This document shows positions 9,247-17,140 of a stretch of DNA of 64,000 nucleotides, piece after piece. Both the position numbers and the translations under genes were made by a program. The stretch comes from Ectothiorhodospiraceae bacterium (GTDB lineage Bacteria > Pseudomonadota > Gammaproteobacteria > Nitrococcales > Aquisalimonadaceae). A model generated the notes under the pieces. The model was not told where the DNA came from. It worked only from the letters and a program-made list of their open reading frames with translations, and did no database searches. The stretch's first letter is position 1. The number at the start of each line of letters is the position of its first letter. The stretch is from assembly GCA_020831885.1 (NCBI GenBank), contig JAFIFU010000004.1, positions 1-64,000 of the forward strand, read 5' to 3'.

Positions 9247-11334
9247 ATGGAAGAAGAACAAGAGCTCACGACGGGCATCGGACAGGGTATCGATTACCGG
9301 GACATGGTGGAAAACCTTCCGCACCTGGTGGCTGTCTTTCTGCCGGACACCACGACCGCCTACGCCAACAGGGCTTTGGCCTCGTTTTTCGGCACCACGC
9401 CGGAGGAACTGCGCGGCCGGCGCTGGCTGACCTCGCTTCCCGACGATGAGCAGGCCGCGATTAGGCGCTTTCTCGCCGGCTTCACGCCGGAGAATCCCCT
9501 GCACTTCTACCAGAACCTGGTGGAGCGTGCGGACAAGGACCCGCGCTGGATCGAGTGGACCGTCCAGGCTACCTTCGATGCAAGCGGCCGTCTCCGGTAT
9601 TTCCAGTCCATGGGCCTGGACATCACCGAACGCAAACTGGCCCAGCAGGCGCTTCAGCAGCGCGAGCATGAGCTGGCCGAGGCCCAGCGCATCGCCCACC
9701 TGGGCAACTGGATCTCGGACTTCACCCGGAACGAGATCCGCTGGTCCGACGAGGTCTACCGCATCTTCGGTCTGAACCGGTCGCAGTGGGGTGCCACCCA
9801 CGAGGCCTTCATGCAGGCGGTCCACCCGGATGACCGGGAGCGCGTCCAGGCCGCCGTGGACGAGGCACTGGCCGGTGCCGCCTACGACATCGAACATCGC
9901 ATCGTGCGACCCAGCGGCGACGTGCGCACGGTCTACCAGAACGGTGTGGTGGATTTCGACAGCGACGGCACCCCGCTGCGCATGGTGGGCATCGTCCATG
10001 ACATCACCGAGCACCGTCAGGCGGAGGAACGCCTGATGTACCTGTCGTACTACGACAGCCTGACCGGCATCCCGAACCGCAACTATCTGCTGGAGCGCAT
10101 TGATCAGGCCATCATGCGGGCCAACCAGCAGAACCATGCTTTCGCCCTGCTCCACCTGGACCTGGACCGGTTCCGGACCATCAACGAGGGCCTCGGGCAT
10201 GCCACCGGGGACACCCTGTTACGGCTCGCCGCGGAACGGCTGGGCGATGCGGAGGAAGGCGGGGAACTGCTCGCCCGCCTCGGCGGTGACGAGTTCTGCC
10301 TGCTGGTGGAGAACATCACCGACAGCTTCCAGGCGGCCACTGTCGCCCGACGCCTGCTGGCGCCCCTGCGGACCCCTTTCGAGGTGGCCCGGCAGTCCTT
10401 CTATCTGCCGGGTTCCGTGGGTATCGCCCTGTATCCACGGGACGGCCGCGACCCCGGATCACTGCTCCGCAACGCGGAATCGGCCATGTACCAGGTCAAG
10501 CGGGATGGCGGCAACGCCTACCGTTTCTACTCCCGCGAGATGAACGAATCCACCCTGGAGCAAGTGGCGCTGGAGGGGCAACTGATCCGGGCGGTGGAGC
10601 GGCTCCGGGGCTTCCGGCTCGAGTATCAGCCGAAGGTGGAGATGGGCAGCGGGCGGATTGTCGGAGCGGAGGCGCTGCTGCGCTGGACCCGACCGGACGG
10701 GGTGGAACTGCCGCCGGCGGCATTCATCCCGGTGCTGGAACAAACGGGCCTGATCGTGGAACTGGGCCGCTGGATCATCACCGAGGCCTGCCGCCAGGTG
10801 CGTGCCTGGGGCGAACAGGGATTACCCATGGTGCCCGTGGCCGTGAATCTGGCGGCTCCGCAGTTCCGCCACCGGGGAGTCGCGGAGACTGTAAAGGCCA
10901 TCCTGAACGAGACCGCATTGCCACCCCACCTGCTGGAGCTGGAAGTCACCGAGAGCATGCTGATGACAGATGTGCCCGACGTGGTCCGCACCCTGAACCG
11001 CTTCCGCGAACTGGGCGTGCGCATCGCGCTGGATGACTTCGGCACCGGCTTCTCCTCCCTGGCTTACCTGCGGCGCCTCCCCATCGACACCCTGAAAATC
11101 GACCGTTCCTTCGTCAACGACCTGCACAACGACGCCGCCGGGGAACCCATCGTCCTCGCCATCCTCAGTCTGGCCTCCAGTCTATCGCTGCAGACTGTGG
11201 CAGAAGGTGTGGAGACCGCCCATCAGCACAGCTTCCTGCGCCGCCACGGCTGTGACCTGGCACAGGGCTACCTGTTCTCCAAGCCCTTGCCCCCGGACGG
11301 ATTCGCGGAATTGCTGAAATCCCACCCCGGCTAG
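9247..11334 (+). CDS. Cytoplasmic PAS-PAS-GGDEF-EAL cyclic-di-GMP protein
   Basis: A 695-aa soluble protein without membrane segments. Two PAS domains (about 20-130 and 140-260) each end in a DITE(R/H) motif. GGDEF is intact at 346-350 and EAL at 475-477, followed by TESMLM and DDFGTGFSSL. It probably makes or breaks cyclic di-GMP in response to a small ligand or redox signal sensed by PAS. The stop codon TAG lies inside GCTAGC, where a short repeat begins. It is the second dual-domain c-di-GMP enzyme within 10 kb, but the two are not co-transcribed. Confidence 0.93.
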   Translation: MEEEQELTTGIGQGIDYRDMVENLPHLVAVFLPDTTTAYANRALASFFGTTPEELRGRRWLTSLPDDEQAAIRRFLAGFTPENPLHFYQNLVERADKDPRWIEWTVQATFDASGRLRYFQSMGLDITERKLAQQALQQREHELAEAQRIAHLGNWISDFTRNEIRWSDEVYRIFGLNRSQWGATHEAFMQAVHPDDRERVQAAVDEALAGAAYDIEHRIVRPSGDVRTVYQNGVVDFDSDGTPLRMVGIVHDITEHRQAEERLMYLSYYDSLTGIPNRNYLLERIDQAIMRANQQNHAFALLHLDLDRFRTINEGLGHATGDTLLRLAAERLGDAEEGGELLARLGGDEFCLLVENITDSFQAATVARRLLAPLRTPFEVARQSFYLPGSVGIALYPRDGRDPGSLLRNAESAMYQVKRDGGNAYRFYSREMNESTLEQVALEGQLIRAVERLRGFRLEYQPKVEMGSGRIVGAEALLRWTRPDGVELPPAAFIPVLEQTGLIVELGRWIITEACRQVRAWGEQGLPMVPVAVNLAAPQFRHRGVAETVKAILNETALPPHLLELEVTESMLMTDVPDVVRTLNRFRELGVRIALDDFGTGFSSLAYLRRLPIDTLKIDRSFVNDLHNDAAGEPIVLAILSLASSLSLQTVAEGVETAHQHSFLRRHGCDLAQGYLFSKPLPPDGFAELLKSHPG

Positions 11335-11371
11335 CGCGGATATCCAGGGCGCGCTGAACCACAGCGCAGCG
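11326..11371. repeat. GCTAGC/GGATATCCAGG repeat, copy 1
   Basis: Contains CACCCCGGCTAGC, then GGATATCCAGGGCGCGCTGA and CAGCGC. It matches the copy at 12681-12731 with few differences and includes the stop codon of the upstream EAL gene. Confidence 0.6.
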
Positions 11372-11693
11372 ACGCCTGGCACGCCCACCCCTTCCCTCAG
11401 TCCGATACCGCTGGCCCAGGCCGACATGCTGGGCAGGGTGGAGAGCAGCAGGAGCGGCCGGCCCCCGGAACATGCCCCCCAGCCGGTGTTCGTGGTCGAC
11501 AACGGCAGGGCCAGCCGGAAATGTCGCTCCTTGGTGAGGCATAGCCCGATCATGACGAAGGCTCCGCACCGGAACCCGGAGAACTGCTTGCTTGTCACTC
11601 CAGTGTCCCGCGAAACTGGAGGTGGGGAGCCGGCCCCGCCACCCTGCCACGGCTTCATGGGAAACATATGCGACGAATGGAGGCAGTGACCCC
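11335..11693. other. Intergenic region with repeat at its start
   Basis: This 359-bp gap has no credible gene. Minus-strand open frames run through it but continue antisense into the EAL gene. Its first ~40 bases repeat the sequence at 12685-12731. The ribosome site of the next gene (GGAGG) is at its end. No promoter boxes are convincing. Confidence 0.5.
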
Positions 11694-12422
11694 ATGCCGC
11701 GATTGGTTCTGATTAAAACCGGCTCCACCTATCCGGCCATCTGCTCCGAACACGGGGACTTCGAGCAATGGTTCCTGCGTGCGTTACCGGCGAATGCGGC
11801 TGTGGGGGTGGTGAACGTGGCGGCGGGCCAGGACCCGGGCGTACCCGCAGACTGGGACGGCGTGCTGGTGACCGGATCCCCGGCCATGGTGACCGACCGG
11901 GAGCCGTGGAGCGAACGGACCGCCGCCTGGCTGGCCCGCGCCGTGGACCAGGACGTACCGGTACTGGCGGTTTGCTACGGACATCACCTGCTGGCCCATG
12001 CCATGGGCGGCGTGGCCGGTTACCGGGCGCAAGGTCGGGAGTCCGGCACCTTCGGCGTGCAGTTGCTTCCGGAGGCCGCATCCGACCCCCTGTTCGGGAG
12101 CCTGCCACCCGGGTTTCCGGCGCACCTGACCCACGCCCAGTCCGTACTCTCCTTACCGCCGGATGCCGTCCTCCTGGCCCGCTCCGACGGCGAGCCCCAC
12201 CAGGCTTTCCGGTTGGGCCGCCACGCCTGGGGGGTGCAGTTCCACCCGGAGTTCGACGCCACCATCATGCGTGCCTACCTGCAGCAGCAGACTCCCGCGC
12301 TGGCCAAGGAGGGCCAGGCCCCCGGCGTGCTGCTAGCGCAAGTCCGCGAGGCGCCGGAAGCGACCGGACTGCTGGCGCGGTTCGCGGATTACGTGGGCTC
12401 GCGTGTACACACCGGAGCATGA
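11694..12422 (+). CDS. Class I glutamine amidotransferase (GMP synthase-like)
   Basis: A 242-aa stand-alone class I amidotransferase. The nucleophile is C94 in LAVCYGHH, and the His-Glu pair is H184 and E186 in VQFHPEF, so the triad is complete. There is no synthetase domain. Stand-alone relatives hydrolyse gamma-glutamyl bonds or act in amine catabolism. The frame opens at 11592, but the ATG at 11694 sits after GGAGG and begins the conserved strand PRLVLIKTGS. The decayed receptor tail follows on the other strand five bases later. Confidence 0.9.
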   Translation: MPRLVLIKTGSTYPAICSEHGDFEQWFLRALPANAAVGVVNVAAGQDPGVPADWDGVLVTGSPAMVTDREPWSERTAAWLARAVDQDVPVLAVCYGHHLLAHAMGGVAGYRAQGRESGTFGVQLLPEAASDPLFGSLPPGFPAHLTHAQSVLSLPPDAVLLARSDGEPHQAFRLGRHAWGVQFHPEFDATIMRAYLQQQTPALAKEGQAPGVLLAQVREAPEATGLLARFADYVGSRVHTGA

Positions 12423-12426
12423 GGGC

Positions 12427-12510
12427 TCAGAAATCAAGCGTGTAGCCCAGCGTGACGGTGCGGCCGCAGCTTCGAAAATACTGGTCGTCGCCATCCCGCG
12501 CGGCCTGAGA
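12427..12510 (-). pseudogene. Remnant of a TonB-dependent receptor C-terminus
   Basis: On the minus strand, reading into the stop at 12427-12429, the frame ends RTVTLGYTLDF, preceded by GDDQYFRSCG. An aromatic terminal residue after alternating strand residues is the usual end of a TonB-dependent outer-membrane receptor. An in-frame stop lies about 41 codons upstream, so only the last ~28 residues remain. It looks like the 3' scar of a deleted receptor gene. Confidence 0.5.
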
Positions 12511-12680
12511 GTTTCCTGTTCGCTCGTCCGGCTCCGGCCGGCGAGATCACAGCCCTGCTCCGCGCGGGACGAATCCGCGTCGGCACTGTGACGGCGCCTC
12601 GATGCTCACGGGTGCCACGGCATCGCTTCGTGATGCCGCAGGCTTGGCCAACCCGGCCCCATTGGCGGGATTGCCGGGGT

Positions 12681-12731
12681 CTCACCCCCGCTAGCCTGGA
12701 TATCCAGGGCGCGCTGACCGCCAGCGCTGCA
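12681..12731. repeat. GCTAGC/GGATATCCAGG repeat, copy 2
   Basis: CACCCCCGCTAGC followed by CTGGATATCCAGGGCGCG, then CTGACCGCCAGCGC. The 14-bp core CCTGGATATCCAGG is a perfect palindrome. The copy overlaps the 3' end of the MerR-type gene and supplies its last codons and TAG stop. Copy 1 is at 11326-11371, and a shorter related piece lies at the end of the chemoreceptor gene near 26957. Confidence 0.6.
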
Positions 12732-13602
12732 AGCGCTCCACCAGTTGCTCCAGCGGGTCGATCACGTCCACGCCCTCGGGCGGCTGTCGCACCGATCGCA
12801 GGCCGGCGCCGCCCGCCCACAGGCCGACAGTGGCCGGCAACAGATCCCGCAGGGCCGCCAGCCCCTCCACCGCCTGGGTTGCCGGAAAGGCGGCGCTGAA
12901 CGACAGCGCCGCCACATCCGCCTGATGACGGCGCACCGCGGCAACCACCTCGGTCACCGGCATCTGTGTGCCGAAGGAACGGACCTCGGCGCCGTGCAAC
13001 AGCAGCACCGCCTGGACCATGAGCAGCCCCAGGCTGTGTATCTCCCCGGGCAGGGTTGTGAGCACCACCCGTGGCCGTTCCTGACGTTGGGGCAGCACGC
13101 TCATGGCCTGACGCAGGACATTCTGAACCTGCTCGCTGTACAGGTGCTCCTGGAAAATGGTGATCCGGCCCCGCGCCCAGGCCATGCCCACCGCCTGGTT
13201 GGAACGCACCAGCGTCCCGGTCACGAAACGCTGCACCCCATCGGTGGCAAGCTGGTGCTGCAGGTGATGGGCAATGGCCTGAGGCCGGCCTTCCTGCAGC
13301 AGTTCCAGCAGGGTGTGCTCCGTTTCCGGTCCGGGATCCGGCAGTTGTTCGGCCAGCAGTTGCTGCAGTTGCCGCGTCTCCAGCCGGACCACGCGATTGG
13401 GCCGCAACCCCTGATCCAGCAAGCGTTTCACCAGCCGTAGCCGATCCACCTGCTCCGGGGGGTACAGCCGATCCCCGTTGCCGGCGCGAAGGGGGCTGGG
13501 AAAGCCGTAACGCCGCTCCCAGACCCGCAGCACATCCTTGGAAAGCCCTGTTTCCCGCTCCACCGCCCCGATGGGAAGACCCGGCAGGTTGTTATCGTTC
13601 AT
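12691..13602 (-). CDS. litR: MerR-family cobalamin-binding photoreceptor regulator (CarH/LitR type)
   Basis: A 303-aa light-sensing transcription factor. The MerR winged helix-turn-helix spans ~8-78, a helical bundle ~90-170 and a B12-binding Rossmann fold ~175-290. The family signature W-x9-EH is intact as W142 and E152-H153. The B12 motif ExHxxG is E187-x-H189-xx-G192, where H189 would be the lower axial cobalt ligand. In characterised CarH proteins, adenosylcobalamin drives tetramer formation and DNA binding in the dark, and light breaks it. The ATG at 13602 is chosen because the HTH begins there. It is the last gene of the nine-gene operon, so it may regulate its own transcription. Its final codons come from a repeat. 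Confidence 0.88.
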   Translation of the reverse strand: MNDNNLPGLPIGAVERETGLSKDVLRVWERRYGFPSPLRAGNGDRLYPPEQVDRLRLVKRLLDQGLRPNRVVRLETRQLQQLLAEQLPDPGPETEHTLLELLQEGRPQAIAHHLQHQLATDGVQRFVTGTLVRSNQAVGMAWARGRITIFQEHLYSEQVQNVLRQAMSVLPQRQERPRVVLTTLPGEIHSLGLLMVQAVLLLHGAEVRSFGTQMPVTEVVAAVRRHQADVAALSFSAAFPATQAVEGLAALRDLLPATVGLWAGGAGLRSVRQPPEGVDVIDPLEQLVERLQRWRSARPGYPG

Positions 13603-13631
13603 TGTGATGCTGTCCCCGCGAATCCATCCGT

Positions 13632-14066
13632 TCACCCCCGCTCGCCGGCCGCCGCGATGCGGCGGCGAATCAGCCGCAGAACCGCGCCAAGCACCGGCAG
13701 CTTTTCGTACAGTTCCGCCGAGGCATCCCAGTAATCCCGGTGATAGTCCACACGCCCATGGGCATCGAAGCGCAGGTGACTGGAACCATGAATGCACCAG
13801 TCCCGCCCCCGGAACCGGAACCGCAGATCCCAGATCAGCACGGCCTCGTCCCCATCCACCAGGCGCCGGAGGATATGGAAGCGCGGCTCCTGCAGACTAC
13901 CGAACATGCTCCGGTAGATCCGCTGCAGTTGGTCGCGCCCGCGGAACGCGTGGAACGGATCCCGGAACCGGACCGTTTCGGCGTAAAACCGGGACATCTG
14001 ATCCAGCGTCTCCGGGCTCAGGCGCGCGTACCATGCGACCAGCGCATCCAGGTCATGTCTGTTCAT
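13632..14066 (-). CDS. NTF2-like (SnoaL-type) small protein
   Basis: A 144-aa protein with the cone-shaped NTF2-like fold: an N-terminal helix with ETLDQMSRFY, RFRDPFHAFRG, then strands ending in the HRDYWDAS region. Such proteins are isomerases, hydrolases or non-enzymatic binding proteins. Its ATG overlaps the stop of the SDR gene as ATGA. The same kind of gene accompanies MerR, SDR and fatty-acid methyltransferase genes in other proteobacterial light or singlet-oxygen clusters (recollection). Its role is unknown. Confidence 0.82.
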   Translation of the reverse strand: MNRHDLDALVAWYARLSPETLDQMSRFYAETVRFRDPFHAFRGRDQLQRIYRSMFGSLQEPRFHILRRLVDGDEAVLIWDLRFRFRGRDWCIHGSSHLRFDAHGRVDYHRDYWDASAELYEKLPVLGAVLRLIRRRIAAAGERG

Positions 14067-14830
14067 GCGCCGGCCCACCGTCTCACCAGCGGCAGGTAGA
14101 GCCGATACGGGAGCAGCCGCAGCAGCTTGAGCGGCCAGACCAGACGGCGCGGAAAGGCGATTTCGAAACGCCCCCGCTCCAGGCCGCGGATAATGCGCCG
14201 GGCCGCGGCTTCCGGCTCCATCAGCCCGGGCATGGGAAAACTGTTCTCCGCCGTCAGCGGCGTCCGGACAAACCCGGGGTTCACCAGGTAGACGGCCACG
14301 CCCCGCGGCGCCAGATCCAGATACAGGACCTCCGCCAGATTGATCAGGGCCGCCTTGGTGGGCCCGTAGGTCAGGGCCAAGGGCAGGCCCCGGTAACCGG
14401 CGACACTGGAAACCAGGGCGACACCACCACGGCTGCGCAGCAGTTCAGGCAACACGCTGGCCAAACCGTTGATGACACCGATCACATTGGTCTCCACGGT
14501 GCCCCGCGCGTCGGCCGCCTCCAGCTCCCAGGCCCGGGTGGGGCGCCAGCTTGCCGCCAGGAAGACCACCAGATCAATGCCGCCCCAGACCTGTCTCAGT
14601 TGGCGACAGGCCGCCTCCCAGGCCGGAACATCGGTCACGTCCAGCGGCAGCGCCAGGGCATCCGCTCCGTGACGCGCCACGAAGTCCTCCAACGGGGCGG
14701 AACGCCGGGCGCTGACCGCGACCCGTGCCCCGCATCCGGCCAGGGCGTCAGCCAGCGCGGCGCCGATGCCGCTGCTGGCGCCCACCACCCAGACGCGCTT
14801 TCCCCGCCAATCGCGAATGGGCGGATTCAT
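14063..14830 (-). CDS. Short-chain dehydrogenase/reductase
   Basis: A 255-aa classical SDR. The nucleotide-binding GASSGIG lies near residues 17-23. The catalytic set is the Ser of LVSSVAG and the YGPTK motif (YxxxK). The C-terminus is basic and hydrophobic (LKLLRLLPYRLYLPLVRRW), suggesting membrane association, as in SDRs acting on lipid substrates. It overlaps both neighbours by ATGA. The substrate is unknown; operon context suggests an oxidised or branched acyl chain. Confidence 0.9.
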   Translation of the reverse strand: MNPPIRDWRGKRVWVVGASSGIGAALADALAGCGARVAVSARRSAPLEDFVARHGADALALPLDVTDVPAWEAACRQLRQVWGGIDLVVFLAASWRPTRAWELEAADARGTVETNVIGVINGLASVLPELLRSRGGVALVSSVAGYRGLPLALTYGPTKAALINLAEVLYLDLAPRGVAVYLVNPGFVRTPLTAENSFPMPGLMEPEAAARRIIRGLERGRFEIAFPRRLVWPLKLLRLLPYRLYLPLVRRWAGA

Positions 14831-15372
14831 CAGCCGTCGCTCTCCCCGTCCAGCCTGCGGAACTGGACGATGACGTGGCCAAGCGTGATCCCGAACTTGC
14901 TCATCCGGGTACGGTTCACCAGCGTGTCGTTGTCGATCAAATGCATCCAGTCATCCATGGACACGTTCCAGACACGCCCTCCGATGGGCTGCATCAGCGT
15001 GTACCGCAAACGCATGGTATTGCCTGCCACCTGGATGCGCCCCACCCCGGCCACGTCCGCGGCACGCCCATTGTAGGTACCGTCCGGCAGACGCCGCAGG
15101 GTCCAGACCCGGCGATCGGTGGTCCCGTCATCGTAATGGAACCGCTCGTCCAGCGTACCCACATTGCCTTCCCACCAGGCATCGATGGTGACCACGAAAC
15201 GGCGCTGCACGCGGCCGAACCGGTCCACGAACAGGCCATGGGCGATCAGCTCGCCGTCAAAGTATTCCTCCAGCACCAGCTCCGGGGCATCGTCCCGGTA
15301 ATCATCCACACTCACGGCAGCGCAGCCGGCCAGCACCAGGGACAGGGACAGGACGATGAACAGGCGGATCAT
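14830..15372 (-). CDS. DUF3833 family lipoprotein
   Basis: A 180-aa predicted lipoprotein. The signal peptide ends in the lipobox LAGC, with the modified cysteine near residue 18. After it come DYRDDAPELVLEEYF and a beta-rich body with FDGELIAHGLFVDRFGRVQRRF and WNVSMDDWM, the recognisable DUF3833 pattern. The ATG at 15372 is chosen over the longer frame because the signal peptide begins there and it overlaps the MFS stop as ATGA. DUF3833 genes occur repeatedly in this type of operon. The molecular function is unknown. Confidence 0.88.
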   Translation of the reverse strand: MIRLFIVLSLSLVLAGCAAVSVDDYRDDAPELVLEEYFDGELIAHGLFVDRFGRVQRRFVVTIDAWWEGNVGTLDERFHYDDGTTDRRVWTLRRLPDGTYNGRAADVAGVGRIQVAGNTMRLRYTLMQPIGGRVWNVSMDDWMHLIDNDTLVNRTRMSKFGITLGHVIVQFRRLDGESDG

Positions 15373-16625
15373 GGCGTCACTCCTTGTGGGGAAACAGCGG
15401 AAGCCGGTGCATGCCAGCGCCATAGCGCCAGGGCCGCAAGCAGTTTCAGGGCGCAGGGCAGCAGGGCGTACACCGCGGCCAGCGTCACCAGGCCCTGCGC
15501 TTCCCCCGGCGTGTAGCCCAGAAGCTGCAACAACGGCAGGCTCAACCCCGCGGCCAGCGCGAGACTGAGTTTGCCGAGCAGGGTCCAGAGGCCGAAATAG
15601 CTGCCGGTGGCCCGGGTGGGCGCGATGCCGGCCAACAGCACCGGCGGCAGGGCCAGATCGGCGCCCAGTGCCAGACCGCTGAGCAGGCAGATGAACAGGA
15701 ACGGCAGCACATCACCCTCGCCCAGCGTGAACGCCCAGGCAAAGGCGCCAATGGCCACCAGCATGCCGCTCAACCAGGCCTGGCGGACCCCGAGGCGCCG
15801 CCCCAGCCGCACCCACAAGGGCATCCCCGCCACACCAGCCAGGAAGTAGGCAACCAGAAACGGCCCGGCCAGACCCGGACGCTGCAGTACCCCTTCCACA
15901 TAGAACAGGAACAGGGTTGCCGGCACGGCGGCGGCGGTGCCGTTCAACAGAAAAATCACGGCCAGACGCCGGAACGCGGGGTCGCGCACCGCCGGCCACC
16001 AGGATTCCGTCCGCTCCGGGCGAACAAACGGGACCCGGGGCGCGCCTGACAGCGTGATCAGCGCGCCGCCGAACAGCAGCACCACGAACGCCCCACTGAA
16101 CAGGGTCATGGCCGTCGGCGCCGGCAACCACAGAACCAGCAACGGCGGCGCCATGGCCGCCAGCATGACCCCGATCAGAGAGAATGCCTCCCGCGCGGCC
16201 GTGATCCGTGTCCGGCCCGCCGCATCCGGGGCCAGTTCCGCGCCCCAGGCGTGATAAGGGATGGCGATCAGGCTGTAGCCGCTGTAGGCCAGGATCAGGG
16301 ACACCGTCATCCACACCGCAATCCCGGCCGTTGCCAGTGGCGGGGGATTGAACAGGGCGATGAAACCCAGAGCCAGCAGCGGTATGCCCAACGCCATCAG
16401 ACCGCGCCGACCCAGGCGTGCGCGATCGCTCCAGACACCGAACAACGGATCCTGCACCGCGTCCACCACCCGCGCGCCCAGCAGCAGCACGCCGATCAGG
16501 GCGAGTGACAGCACGGTCTCGTCCGCGTAGAACTTGGGCGCCAGCACGTACACCGGCAAGGCGGCCATGGTCAGCGGCAGAGAGATGGCGGCATAGGCCA
16601 ACAGGCGGGAACGGTTCGGACTCAC
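15369..16625 (-). CDS. MFS transporter (sugar/cation-symporter-like, MFS_2 type)
   Basis: A 418-aa polytopic inner-membrane protein with about 12 predicted helices. The segment DAVQDPLFGVWSDR after the second helix is the loop 2-3 signature of the MelB/GPH-like branch, with a similar pattern in the second half. The substrate is unlikely to be a sugar in this context. MFS members of this branch also move lysophospholipids, and the surrounding genes act on membrane lipid. It overlaps both neighbours as ATGA. Confidence 0.87.
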   Translation of the reverse strand: MSPNRSRLLAYAAISLPLTMAALPVYVLAPKFYADETVLSLALIGVLLLGARVVDAVQDPLFGVWSDRARLGRRGLMALGIPLLALGFIALFNPPPLATAGIAVWMTVSLILAYSGYSLIAIPYHAWGAELAPDAAGRTRITAAREAFSLIGVMLAAMAPPLLVLWLPAPTAMTLFSGAFVVLLFGGALITLSGAPRVPFVRPERTESWWPAVRDPAFRRLAVIFLLNGTAAAVPATLFLFYVEGVLQRPGLAGPFLVAYFLAGVAGMPLWVRLGRRLGVRQAWLSGMLVAIGAFAWAFTLGEGDVLPFLFICLLSGLALGADLALPPVLLAGIAPTRATGSYFGLWTLLGKLSLALAAGLSLPLLQLLGYTPGEAQGLVTLAAVYALLPCALKLLAALALWRWHAPASAVSPQGVTP

Positions 16626-17140
16626 CGGGAGTCCCCGAGCAGCGCCGAGCGCAGGCGACCGTTCCGGGTCCGCTCGTCCAGCCAGATGGCGAAGAAAGCT
16701 TCGGCGAAACCGGGATCGGTCACGTGGCCCACCTGCCGGTCGTCGTGATAGAACAGCACGCCGCCGTTGCCATCGGCCAGCCCGGTGATCCGCTCACCGC
16801 TTCGCACGTCAGGGAATATGTTCCGCATGACGCGCTCCCAGCGCGACACATCCTCCGGCGCATAGCCGAGCCGCTCCAGTTCCTGGCCACTGGCGCCGGA
16901 CAACTGGTCGGCGGTGAAGTCCCGTCGATAGATGATCTCCAGGGCGAACGGACGTTCCGGCGAGTACCGGCCCTCCGGCGCCCACAGGGTGGCCCGGTAG
17001 ACATTGAAGCCAAACCAGCGCAGATCCCCCTGCCCCACCGCCTCCATTTCCGGGAAGCGGTACTCCACGGGGCCCGGCAACGCCAGCGCATGGACGGCCA
17101 CCAGGCAACCCAGGGCGCACATCAATAGCTGCTTAATCAC
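16622..17140 (-). CDS. Chalcone isomerase-like periplasmic protein
   Basis: A 172-aa protein with an N-terminal signal peptide (~1-21, ending ALALPG). GFNVYRATLWAP, ALEIIYRRDFTADQL and the C-terminal WLDERTRNGRLRSALLG match the bacterial chalcone-isomerase-like family. Such proteins lack flavonoid activity and are thought to bind fatty acids or haem-like ligands. The start is GTG at 17140 and overlaps the methyltransferase gene by eight bases. It probably handles a lipid product in the periplasm. Confidence 0.82.
   Translation of the reverse strand: MIKQLLMCALGCLVAVHALALPGPVEYRFPEMEAVGQGDLRWFGFNVYRATLWAPEGRYSPERPFALEIIYRRDFTADQLSGASGQELERLGYAPEDVSRWERVMRNIFPDVRSGERITGLADGNGGVLFYHDDRQVGHVTDPGFAEAFFAIWLDERTRNGRLRSALLGDSR

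Noticed and set aside
11165-11728. Minus-strand frames in the gap before the amidotransferase gene
   Set aside because: They continue antisense into the EAL gene and lack a ribosome site; only the repeat gives them a resemblance to each other.
13538-15076. 512-aa plus-strand frame
   Set aside because: It lies antisense to the NTF2-like, SDR and lipoprotein genes and has low-complexity composition.
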